From: Clostridium sp. CAG:245
GTDB taxonomy: Bacteria; Bacillota; Clostridia; TANB77; CAG-508
DNA length: 24,517 bases
Assembly (NCBI GenBank): GCA_000435175.1
Contig: FR880014.1
Location: 1-24,517 of the forward strand
Reading direction: 5' to 3'
Position 1 is the stretch's first letter; each line of letters starts with the position of its first letter. Below the pieces are notes generated by a model, which did not search any database, was not told the DNA's origin, and saw only the letters and a program-made list of their open reading frames with translations. Positions 1 to 6,299 of this stretch are shown here, in pieces. Both the position numbers and the translations under genes were made by a program.

Positions 1-126
1 AAATAAAATTTGTTGTTAAAAATAATTAAATATAAATTTCTAAAAAATCATAATAAAAATAATTCTTTTTTTCATTATAAAATTGAATAAATTTGCAAAT
101 TTTTGCAATATTTTTTCGAAAAATAC

Positions 127-155
127 TTGATTATATGTTTTTTTAATATTATAAT
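127..155 (+). promoter_or_regulatory. Sigma-A type promoter of the carbohydrate-binding gene
   Basis: TTGATT (127-132) and a perfect TATAAT (150-155) are separated by 17 bp, about 35 bp upstream of the ATG at 190. An AGGAG ribosome site (176-180) follows. The sequence 1-126 before it is featureless AT-rich DNA. Confidence 0.7.
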
Positions 156-189
156 TATGATGACAAAAGATAAATAGGAGATAATAGAA

Positions 190-654
190 ATGGAATTAGT
201 TAAGAATATATTTTTTAATACAGATAAATTAGTTGAAAACTCAAAGGTAAAAATTTCTTATACTGGAAAGCTATTTGAAGAAAATAGCAAAAACGTTTAC
301 CTTCACTATGGCTATGGAATTAACTGGGATAATATTTCAGACGTAGAAATGACTAAATCAGAATTAGGATATCAAGCTGAAATAGAATTAATGAGTAGTG
401 ATTCATTAAACTTATGTTTTAGAAATTCAAATAACGAATGGGATAACAATAATGGTCAAAATTATACATTCAAAATAGAAAAGGTAGAAGTAGCTCTTGT
501 TCCTCAAGAATTTACTTCTGAATTAGATGCGCCAAGAAGACTTAGAAAATCTTATATTTGGAGTAAAAAAATAAGACTTGCAATATATAAGATGATTCAT
601 TATTTTCCAAAATTAATATCAGGAAATTATAAAAAAAGACAATCAGAAAACTAA
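190..654 (+). CDS. Stand-alone starch/glycogen-binding module protein (CBM25-like)
   Basis: A 154-residue protein whose residues 18-96 read as a family 25/26/53-type carbohydrate-binding module. Visible marks are VKISYTG, the HYG motif (39-41), W46 and the strand CFRNSNNEWDNNNGQNY with W84, the usual end of CBM25 domains. These modules bind alpha-glucans such as starch or glycogen through exposed tryptophans. There is no signal peptide, membrane segment or catalytic domain, so the protein should be cytoplasmic. After the module comes a basic, aromatic tail (115-154, rich in R and K) of unknown role, perhaps a contact with a membrane, nucleic acid or partner. The start is fixed by AGGAG nine bases upstream. 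It is a single-gene unit with its own promoter and terminator. Binding is inferred from the fold; the partner enzyme is unknown. Confidence 0.7.
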   Translation: MELVKNIFFNTDKLVENSKVKISYTGKLFEENSKNVYLHYGYGINWDNISDVEMTKSELGYQAEIELMSSDSLNLCFRNSNNEWDNNNGQNYTFKIEKVEVALVPQEFTSELDAPRRLRKSYIWSKKIRLAIYKMIHYFPKLISGNYKKRQSEN

Positions 655-682
655 AATGGTGCTGAAAAAAAGTTCCACAGAA

Positions 683-725
683 AAATGAGATTTGAGTTAA
701 ATTTTTAGCTCAAATCTCATTTTTT
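683..725 (+). terminator. Intrinsic terminator, probably bidirectional
   Basis: The arm AAATGAGATTTGAG (683-696) pairs with CTCAAATCTCATTT (709-722), followed by T residues. The A-run at 681-685 gives a T-run on the other strand, so it can also end the minus-strand reductase gene whose stop is at 778. Confidence 0.8.
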
Positions 726-777
726 AATTTAAATATGCTTTATTAATAAAGATTTTAATTTTTTTACAGTCTCTTTT

Positions 778-1506
778 TTAAATATACCACCCGCCATTAA
801 TATTTATAACCTGTCCAGTTGTATAATTATCTTCAATTAACCATTTAGCGCATTTTGCAATATCTGTTGATACTCCTATTCTGTTTAGCGGAATTTCTTC
901 TTTAATAGATTCTATGTCGTTTTCATTTAAATTTTTATTCATATCTGTATCAATTATGCCTGGAGCTATGCAATTAATTCTAATATTAGATGGTCCCATT
1001 TCTTTTGCTAACGCCTTAGAAAATCCAATTATAGCTGCTTTAGATGTAGAATAACCAACTTCGCAAGATCCTCCTGTTACTCCCCATATAGATGATATAT
1101 TAATTATACAACCAGACTTTCTTTGTATCATATAAGGAATAACTGCTTTTGTACAATAATAAACCGAATTCAGGTTCACATCAATTATCTCATTCCATTC
1201 TTCATCATTTATATCAGTAAATAATCTTTCTTGCGATATTCCAGCATTATTAATTAGTACATCAATTCTATGGTATTTTTCAATAACATATGAAATCATT
1301 GCTAATACATCCGCTTTTTTTGAAACATCAGCTTTAATTATATCTATTTTAATATTCTCGTTTTCTAATTCTTTTTGAATTCTTTTTGCAGCCTCTTCTG
1401 ATTTATTATAATTTAAAATTATTTTGTTGTCATCTTTTGCAAGGAGCTTAACTGTACTTGCTCCTATGCCTCGAGAACCTCCTGTAACAATAATTACTTT
1501 ATTCAT
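778..1506 (-). CDS. ymfI: Short-chain dehydrogenase/reductase, probable EF-P 5-aminopentanone reductase
   Basis: A 242-residue classical SDR. The nucleotide-binding motif TGGSRGIG is at 8-15, NNAG at 86-89, and the catalytic residues are N111, S139, Y152 and K156 (YSTSK). The family reduces carbonyl groups with NAD(P)H. Two stretches, GISQERLFTD and ISSIWGVTGGSCEVGYS, look more like Bacillus YmfI than FabG. YmfI reduces the 5-aminopentanone adduct on translation factor EF-P to 5-aminopentanol. I therefore prefer that role over 3-oxoacyl-ACP reductase, with moderate confidence; no fatty-acid genes are nearby. The ribosome site AAAAGGA sits six bases before the ATG. The gene starts 15 bp after the HNH gene stop and probably shares its transcript. 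Confidence 0.75.
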   Translation of the reverse strand: MNKVIIVTGGSRGIGASTVKLLAKDDNKIILNYNKSEEAAKRIQKELENENIKIDIIKADVSKKADVLAMISYVIEKYHRIDVLINNAGISQERLFTDINDEEWNEIIDVNLNSVYYCTKAVIPYMIQRKSGCIINISSIWGVTGGSCEVGYSTSKAAIIGFSKALAKEMGPSNIRINCIAPGIIDTDMNKNLNENDIESIKEEIPLNRIGVSTDIAKCAKWLIEDNYTTGQVININGGWYI

Positions 1507-1521
1507 ATTATCCTTTTCCCC

Positions 1522-1908
1522 TTACTTCATATATTTCTTTCTTCCTTGTCTTCCATGATTTCTATTTGCCCCTTTATATGTTTGCGTTAGTGAATGACAA
1601 TTAGGACATAATAAAATAAGATTTTCTTCTTTATTATTCATATAATTTCCATCAATATGTTCTACTTCAAGTGGAATATTTTGAGTATATACATTCATCT
1701 CTCCCCATCCACATCTTCCGCATTTATTGTTATATTTTTTTAGTAAATAAGTTTTTATATGCATAGATATTTGGTATTCGCCCCTTAATCCACTTACTTT
1801 TCCGGCTTTCCATTCTTGTATATATTTTTTATACTCATAATCTTTTTGACATATTATACTACAAAATTTATTTCTAGTTGGTTTTTCACAATTAAAACAA
1901 TAATTCAT
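1522..1908 (-). CDS. HNH endonuclease with zinc knuckles
   Basis: A 128-residue protein. An N-terminal zinc-finger-like segment has C4, C7, C16 and C20. The HNH nuclease domain follows: C63xxC66, then LEVEHIDGNYMNNKEENL with the catalytic His at 84, then LLCPNCHS with C101, C104 and His105. Such domains nick or cut DNA with a metal ion. They occur as phage nucleases, McrA-like restriction enzymes and free-standing homing endonucleases. AGGAGG lies eight bases before the ATG. The gene sits 55 bp downstream of, and on the same strand as, a tRNA-Thr gene that carries a group I intron. It could therefore be a former or active homing enzyme that targets that tRNA. That link is inference from position only; a domesticated orphan HNH is the alternative. 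Confidence 0.85.
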   Translation of the reverse strand: MNYCFNCEKPTRNKFCSIICQKDYEYKKYIQEWKAGKVSGLRGEYQISMHIKTYLLKKYNNKCGRCGWGEMNVYTQNIPLEVEHIDGNYMNNKEENLILLCPNCHSLTQTYKGANRNHGRQGRKKYMK

Positions 1909-1924
1909 TTTAAACCTCCTAAAG

Positions 1925-1956
1925 TAAAAAAATAACTAGGCGTAGATTACCTAGTT
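1925..1956 (-). terminator. Terminator after the tRNA-Lys-Glu-Thr operon
   Basis: On the minus strand, AACTAGG (1956-1950) pairs with CCTAGTT (1940-1934) around a nine-base loop, followed by A then seven T. It lies 8 bp after the CCA of tRNA-Thr and just before the HNH gene ribosome site. The HNH gene must therefore rely on read-through or on a promoter I cannot see. Confidence 0.75.
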
Positions 1957-1963
1957 TTAAATA

Positions 1964-2270
1964 TGGAGCCACTTATCTGATTCGAACAGATGACCTACTG
2001 ATTCATACTACTATAATTTTCATTACCATATAAATATGTTTGTAGTCTGGACTTTCTCTTTACCATAGCTTTTGCTTTAGGTACACCGTATAAAGTCTCT
2101 ACACTCGAAAAATTTCTTTTTCTAGCTCGGGATTAACATTTTAAAGCATTCCCCGAATTAGCGGTGTCCACTTTACATGTTTCCACGTAAAGGTGCAAGA
2201 TAGTTCAAAATAAAACTTCCGTTTTATCTATCCCACAAGTCAGTTGCTCTACCAGCTGAGCTAAAGTGGC
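1964..2270 (-). tRNA. tRNA-Thr(UGU) interrupted by a group I intron
   Basis: The 5' exon is 2270-2235 (36 nt) and the 3' exon is 2003-1964 (40 nt). Joined, they give a perfect 76-nt tRNA. The acceptor pairs GCCACTT with AAGTGGC, with U73 and an encoded CCA. The D arm has GCTC/GAGC, the anticodon stem ACTGA/TCAGT, the loop CTTGTAA with anticodon TGT (Thr, reads ACA), and the T arm ATCTG-TTCGAAT-CAGAT. The 231-nt insert lies exactly between positions 36 and 37. It is the third and last gene of a minus-strand operon after tRNA-Lys and tRNA-Glu, with a 12-bp gap to tRNA-Glu. Confidence 0.95.
2004..2234 (-). ncRNA. Group I self-splicing intron in tRNA-Thr
   Basis: A 231-nt intron without an ORF. 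P1: exon bases U34-G35-U36 pair with GCA, with a U.G wobble at the 5' splice site. The helix continues into intron GGGATAG pairing with CTATCTT, capped by a hairpin ATAAAAC-GGAA-GTTTTAT. P2 is a stem closed by a GAAA tetraloop (CCTTTACGTG/CATGTAAAG). P3 pairs ACACCG (2167-2162) with CGGTGT (2088-2083). P4 pairs TTCGGG with CCCGAG around 2157-2125. The R and S elements contain GTGTAGAGACTTT and AAGAGAAAGTCC, giving P7 GACTTT (2097-2092) with AAAGTC (2055-2050). The intron ends in G (2004) before exon AATCAGT. All hallmarks of group I introns are present, so splicing activity is expected but not shown. Confidence 0.93.
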
Positions 2271-2282
2271 ATATTAAATTGT

Positions 2283-2357
2283 TGGTGACCCCGACGGGAA
2301 TTGAACCCATGTCTCCGCCGTGAAAGGGCGATGTCTTAACCTCTTGACCACGGGGCC
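2283..2357 (-). tRNA. tRNA-Glu(UUC)
   Basis: A 75-nt cloverleaf with encoded CCA. Acceptor GGCCCCG pairs with CGGGGTC. The anticodon loop is CTTTCAC, anticodon TTC. The T loop is TTCAATT. It is the second gene of the Lys-Glu-Thr operon. Confidence 0.96.
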
Positions 2358-2371
2358 ATATTATAGTTGAC

Positions 2372-2401
2372 CTCTAGGATTTATATTTCAAAATCCTAGA
2401 G
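2372..2401. repeat. Perfect 11-bp hairpin in the Lys-Glu tRNA spacer
   Basis: CTCTAGGATTT (2372-2382) and AAATCCTAGAG (2391-2401) are perfect inverted arms with an eight-base loop. They lie 3 bp from the CCA end of tRNA-Lys. No T-run follows on the transcribed strand, so it is not a terminator. It may guide processing of the tRNA precursor or be the relic of a terminator. Confidence 0.7.
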
Positions 2402-2403
2402 CT

Positions 2404-2479
2404 TGGTGAGCCATCGCGGACTCGAACCGCGGACAACTTGATTAAAAGTCAAGTGCTCTACCACCTGAGCTAATGACCC
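2404..2479 (-). tRNA. tRNA-Lys(UUU)
   Basis: A 76-nt cloverleaf with encoded CCA. Acceptor GGGTCAT pairs with ATGGCTC. The anticodon loop is CTTTTAA, anticodon TTT. The T arm is CCGCG-GTTCGAGTC-CGCG. It is the first gene of the operon. Confidence 0.96.
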
Positions 2480-2505
2480 AAATTCCTTTGGTCAACGCAG
2501 ATATT

Positions 2506-2534
2506 ATTCTACACTATTTTATTTGTTTTGTCAA
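2506..2534 (-). promoter_or_regulatory. Promoter of the tRNA-Lys-Glu-Thr operon
   Basis: On the minus strand a consensus TTGACA (2534-2529) and TAGAAT (2511-2506) are 17 bp apart. The -10 lies 27 bp before tRNA-Lys. Confidence 0.85.
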
Positions 2535-2577
2535 CGGTTTTATTTATTTTTTTTCAAAATTTTAAATTTTTTTATTT

Positions 2578-2772
2578 TTATGCATTTTCAGCATTTAATT
2601 TTTCCAAAACTTCCTCTACATCAATACCATGAACCATACATGCTTCCTCTAAAGTTTCAGCTTGAGATGCAGGACATCCAAGGCAATGCATACCAACACT
2701 TAATAATATATCAACCTTTTCTGGTGCTTTTTCTACAATTTCTCCTATTTTTGTATTTTTTTCTATTTTCAT
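2578..2772 (-). CDS. DUF1858 redox-disulfide protein
   Basis: A 64-residue protein that matches the DUF1858 / hybrid-cluster-protein-associated redox disulfide family. It has the N-terminal pattern of a short helix and strand (IGEIVEKAPEKVDILLSVGMHC), then the C30-x-x-C33-P motif and a helical tail (GIDVEEVLEKLNA). These small proteins are common in anaerobes. They are thought to act in thiol or metal redox chemistry, but no reaction is established. The start is supported by AGGAGG ahead of the ATG. It is transcribed away from the secretion-like cluster, from a promoter whose -35 overlaps the opposite one. No hybrid-cluster gene is next to it. Confidence 0.88.
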   Translation of the reverse strand: MKIEKNTKIGEIVEKAPEKVDILLSVGMHCLGCPASQAETLEEACMVHGIDVEEVLEKLNAENA

Positions 2773-2816
2773 GATTTTCCTCCTAAAAAATATTCTCTTA
2801 ATTATTTTAATATTTT

Positions 2817-2845
2817 ATCATATTTTTATTCAAAAGTATAGACAA
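2817..2845 (-). promoter_or_regulatory. Promoter of the DUF1858 gene
   Basis: On the minus strand TTGTCT (2845-2840) and TATGAT (2822-2817) are spaced by 17 bp. Five bases of the -35 are shared with the -35 of the + strand promoter at 2839-2867. Confidence 0.6.
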
Positions 2846-2867
2846 ATCCAAAATTTTATAGTATTAT
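2839..2867 (+). promoter_or_regulatory. Promoter of the type IV secretion-like cluster
   Basis: TAGACA (2839-2844) and TATTAT (2862-2867) are 17 bp apart. The predicted start of transcription, near 2874, leaves only a few bases before the ribosome site AAGGATGTGAT (2880-2890). Confidence 0.65.
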
Positions 2868-2885
2868 GGTAAAAATTGGAAGGAT

Positions 2886-3041
2886 GTGATTTTCTTAAAA
2901 ATTTATATTTTCTTTGTATTGCTTATATTTAACGCATTTATTGTACTTTATTACATTTATTCTTGTTTTGCTCTTTATTTTTTCAATTCAAAGCAAGGTT
3001 CTATTCTAAAAATAAAAAACAATCAGAAAAGAGGCGATTAA
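2886..3041 (+). CDS. Small membrane protein at the head of the secretion-like cluster
   Basis: An open frame of up to 51 residues that I do not recognise. It has one long hydrophobic segment (about residues 4-32, rich in I, F, L and Y) and a short basic tail (KIKNNQKRGD). The start is unsure. GTG 2886 overlaps the strong AAGGATGTGAT site (2880-2890), which is too close for normal initiation. Better-spaced codons are TTA (2895) or ATT (2901), both abnormal. It is the first gene behind the promoter at 2839-2867. Its last codons contain the ribosome site of the VirD4-like gene, in the same frame and separated by a single TAA. It could be a real small subunit or the broken front end of the next gene. 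Confidence 0.4.
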   Translation: MIFLKIYIFFVLLIFNAFIVLYYIYSCFALYFFNSKQGSILKIKNNQKRGD

Positions 3042-3044
3042 AAA

Positions 3045-4716
3045 ATTTATATTTTAAAATTTGTTTTTACATTTATATTATCTTTACTGTTTTCATATTT
3101 TGAAATTTCCTTTTTCTATGACATACTTACAATTGATTCTATAGTTATAAATCTTGGTTTTAAAATTGTAAATCTTTCTCGCGATATTCCCACTATTTGG
3201 TTTAATCTAAAATATTTATATATATTATTTACTTTTTTAGCCAAAGTAATCATTTTATATAATTTATTACCAAATAAAAAAAGTAGAAAAATAAAAAAGA
3301 AGACATTGCATGATAATAGTTTACACATAGATTTAGGGCAAGATTTATCTTCAAACGAAATAGTTAGTATTTCTGAAAAAGGGTTATATCAAAATATGTT
3401 AATAACAGGAGCTATCGGCTCTGGTAAAACAAGTAGTGCAATGTATCCTATTACAAGGCAATTAATAGCTTATAAATCATCTAACCTACATGAAAAGCTA
3501 GGAATGCTAATACTTGATGTAAAAGGAAATTATATTTACCAAGTTGAAAATTATGCAAAACTCTATAATCGTGAAAAAGATATAATACCAATTCAAATAT
3601 CTGGAGAATTTAAATATAATCCACTTGATAATATTGCTTTAAAGCCAACTGTTTTAGCAAATAGATTGAAAACAATATTACTATTATTTTCTCCAAATAA
3701 CACCGAATCCTACTGGATAGATAAATCCGAAACCGTTCTGGCCGAAGCAATAAAACTATGTAGACTATATAACAATGGTTATGTAACCTTTAAGGAACTT
3801 CATAATTTAATTACAAATCATGATTATTATTTTGAAAAAATAAACACACTTAGAAATAAATTTTTAAAACACAAATTTAATTCCGATCAGAATTATGATT
3901 TATTATCTGCACTGAACTTCTTTGAAAAAGAATTTTATTCTTTAGACTCTAGGACATTTAATATTTTAAAATCTGAAATTACTAGAATAACCTCATGTTT
4001 TGTATCAGATTCTGATGTTTTAAAAACATTCTGTCCTGAAAAATCTAAAAATAATTTTCCAGGTTTTCAAAATATTATAGAATCAGGCAAAATTGTAATT
4101 TTAAATATGAACATAAATGAGTATAAAAATCTTTCTAAAATTATTGCTACATATCTAAAACTAGATTTTCAAACCGAAGTACTCCGTAGGCTCGCAACAA
4201 ATAGCACAAACATTCACCCAGTTGCCTTTATTTCAGATGAATACAGCGAATATGTATCAGCTACAGATGCTAATTTTTTCTCACAAAGTAGGGAATCAAA
4301 ATGTATAAATATTGTTTCCACTCAAAGTTACACATCACTTTTGAATGCATTAAATAACAAGTATTCTGTCGAAGTAATTGTACAGAACCTAGTAAATAAA
4401 TTATGGTTTAGATCTGACGACATGTTCACCATTGAAGATGCTCAAAAACAATTACGGAAAAATCGATGTAGAAAAAACTTCAAAAACCATATCAGAAAGT
4501 GCAAAGGAGACATCTTACAACTTTATTATGCGTTCATTACAATCAAAAAATTCCAATATTTCAGAAAGTATAAATACTTATACACAACACGATTATGAAT
4601 TCGATACCAATTTCTTTTCTCAAAATCTAAACACATTCGAATGTCTATCATTTATATCTGATGGCAAAAAAATCCTTCCACCAACTAAACTAAAGATGTT
4701 ACCATATTTCAAATAA
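3045..4716 (+). pseudogene. VirD4/TraG-type coupling ATPase, frameshifted near the C terminus
   Basis: T4SS coupling proteins are membrane-anchored hexameric ATPases that feed DNA or protein into a secretion channel. Upstream of the first normal start (TTG 3306) the frame stays open to 3042. It encodes about 87 residues with two hydrophobic segments (3057-3120 and 3210-3270) and a KKSRKIKKK stretch, the expected N-terminal anchor. The start is probably ATT 3045, ten bases after GAGG (3031-3034). Walker A GAIGSGKT is at 3408-3431, followed by MLILDVKGN and KYNPLDN. Walker B FISDEYSEY is near 4230-4260, then STQSYTSLL, all typical of TraG/VirD4. At 4452-4458 (TTA-C-GGA) one extra base breaks the frame: the first frame stops at 4598, while the +1 frame continues as GKIDVEKTSKTISESAKE to 4716, a proper family C terminus. 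Joined length is about 556 residues. This may be a true mutation, a sequencing error or, less likely, recoding. Confidence 0.85.
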
Positions 4717-4730
4717 TTTAAGGAGGCATT

Positions 4731-5048
4731 ATGTTCAAAAAAATTTTATTTACTTTTTTTATCATTTTAATTATATTAATTTTTTATTCTAACAATGTTT
4801 TTGCAGCCGATCCAAAACTTATATCAAAACTGGATTCCGCATTTCAAAAAATTGAAAAATGGCTAATAAAACTTGCCACACCAGCAGCAGCTGTGGCTGT
4901 TGGAACTGGAATATTTATGAAAAAATTCAGTTTTGGTGATGAGGAAAGAATACGAACAGGGAAAAAAATTATTAGGAGTTCGCTATTCTCTTATGCATTT
5001 ATTTTAGCAATTGATTTAATTTTATCAGCAATAAAAAGTTTGATATAG
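4731..5048 (+). CDS. VirB2/TrbC-like pilin-type protein
   Basis: A 105-residue protein with an N-terminal signal peptide (MFKKILFTFFIILIILIFYS, likely cut after NVFA). Two hydrophobic segments follow, LATPAAAVAVGTGIFM (about 50-65) and SLFSYAFILAIDLILSAI (about 84-101). They are separated by a charged loop, FGDEERIRTGKK. Size, signal peptide and the GKKIIRSSLFSYA element fit the VirB2/TrbC family, whose members form the pilus or channel subunit of type IV secretion systems. AAGGAGG lies six bases ahead of the ATG, and the gene starts 15 bp after the VirD4-like stop. Sequence conservation in this family is low, so the assignment leans on layout and neighbours. Confidence 0.65.
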   Translation: MFKKILFTFFIILIILIFYSNNVFAADPKLISKLDSAFQKIEKWLIKLATPAAAVAVGTGIFMKKFSFGDEERIRTGKKIIRSSLFSYAFILAIDLILSAIKSLI

Positions 5049-5066
5049 CAGATTGGAGTTGATAAA

Positions 5067-5930
5067 TTGCAAACTGATTACACTCAAACAATTATTGATA
5101 CTATTAACAAGATATTTTCTATGCTTTTTTCTTCATTAGATTTATCTATATATTCACTACTAGATAAAACTGTTTTTATAAATAGTTCCATAGTTAATGA
5201 TAGATTCTTTTCATTAGCTTTTAACTCTAGTTTTGGACTCTCTATCATAGCAAATGCCTTACTAGCAGGTTTTTTCATATATTATTGTTTTAAATTATAC
5301 ATGGCTCCATTTTCTGGTTCTTATGTTGAAAAACCTTATCAATTTTTAACTAAAGTACTCATAATTGCTATATGCATCAGCTTTTCACAGTTTTTATGTT
5401 CTGAATTTTTAAGTATAATTGACATATTAACAGATATCCTAAAATCCTTTGGAATGCAATTAACCGGAAAAGAAATTTCTTTTAATACACTATTGTCGAG
5501 TTCAACATATGTAATAGAAAATAGTAACAATTTCAATTTTTTCTCGTTTGATGGAATATTAAAAAGTTTCTTTAGCTTTGGACTAATAAATTTACTATTT
5601 TCTTACTCAATACGTTATATCCTTATTAAAATTTTAATTTTGCTATTCCCATTTGCGTTACTTTCACTTGTTACAACCTCTACTTCATGGATATTCAAAT
5701 CATGGTTTAGGACTTTCTTTTCACTTATATTCGTACAAATTTTTATAATATTTGTTTTAATATTGCTTTTTTCTTTGAACATAAATACATCAGATATATT
5801 CTCTCAAATTTCATATATTAGTACCATATTTATACTTACAAAATCAAATTCATACATTAAAGAACTTTTGGGAGGTATCTCCACAGATTTAAATTATAAT
5901 ATTTTGAACTTTAAAAATTTATTTAAATGA
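5067..5930 (+). CDS. VirB6/TrbL-like polytopic membrane protein
   Basis: A 287-residue protein starting with TTG 5067 (GGAG ten bases before). It has five to six strongly hydrophobic segments, around residues 50-75, 93-120, 170-210, 215-240 and 244-260. Two soluble loops lie between them, including one at about 120-160 with ITGKE-type polar residues. This layout, and its place between a VirB2-like and a PrgI-like gene, fit the VirB6/TrbL group that forms the inner-membrane channel of type IV secretion systems. No motif is diagnostic by eye. It starts 18 bp after the pilin-like gene, and its TGA overlaps an ATG of the next frame. An unrelated membrane protein cannot be excluded. Confidence 0.6.
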   Translation: MQTDYTQTIIDTINKIFSMLFSSLDLSIYSLLDKTVFINSSIVNDRFFSLAFNSSFGLSIIANALLAGFFIYYCFKLYMAPFSGSYVEKPYQFLTKVLIIAICISFSQFLCSEFLSIIDILTDILKSFGMQLTGKEISFNTLLSSSTYVIENSNNFNFFSFDGILKSFFSFGLINLLFSYSIRYILIKILILLFPFALLSLVTTSTSWIFKSWFRTFFSLIFVQIFIIFVLILLFSLNINTSDIFSQISYISTIFILTKSNSYIKELLGGISTDLNYNILNFKNLFK

Positions 5931-5941
5931 AAGGATGTTCC

Positions 5942-6226
5942 ATGATTTTTATTTTTCCGCGAAATTATAACATACATAGCAAATTTCTAGGCATAATAAG
6001 TTATTCTTCTTTATTTTTTAATTTATTATGGGATTTCTTTGTATATTGTTTAATTAATTTACTATTTTTAAGTTTAACAATAAAAACATTTTTATTTATA
6101 ATATTTACACTGCCAATATTACTATTAAGTATAATTGGAATTAATAATGAAAATATATTTTCAACACTCTTCTATTTACTTAAATTTATTTTCTCCTACA
6201 AGCTCTACTTGTTCAATAAACTTTAA
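5942..6226 (+). CDS. PrgI/VirB3-like small membrane protein
   Basis: A 94-residue protein. I take ATG 5942 rather than ATG 5927 because AAGGATG (5931-5937) is correctly placed only for the later one. The N terminus FPRNYNIHSKFLGI, then two hydrophobic segments (about 20-45 and 47-68) and a tail NENIFSTLFYLLKFIFSYKLY, follow the plan of PrgI/VirB3 proteins. Those are the short inner-membrane subunits that normally partner the VirB4 ATPase. No VirB4 gene follows: the cluster ends here and a separate promoter starts the next unit. The family call rests on topology and a weak N-terminal resemblance. Confidence 0.55.
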   Translation: MIFIFPRNYNIHSKFLGIISYSSLFFNLLWDFFVYCLINLLFLSLTIKTFLFIIFTLPILLLSIIGINNENIFSTLFYLLKFIFSYKLYLFNKL

Positions 6227-6247
6227 AAATTAAAGCCATTATACTTA

Positions 6248-6276
6248 TTGTAAATCATTTTAAAAGATGTTATAAT
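6248..6276 (+). promoter_or_regulatory. Promoter of the dnaD/dnaC-like pair
   Basis: TTGTAA (6248-6253) and a perfect TATAAT (6271-6276) are separated by 17 bp. The ribosome site GAGGTG lies just before the ATG at 6300. The replication pair is thus transcribed independently of the secretion-like genes. Confidence 0.8.
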
Positions 6277-6299
6277 CGGTGTAATTATGAGGTGAAATT

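Noticed and set aside
2523..2774. A + strand frame opposite the DUF1858 gene
   Set aside because: The low-complexity F/L-rich translation is the complement of a clear DUF1858 gene.
3306..3308. TTG 3306 as the start of the VirD4-like gene
   Set aside because: It has no ribosome site, and the frame is open for 87 more codons upstream that encode the two membrane segments expected for this family.
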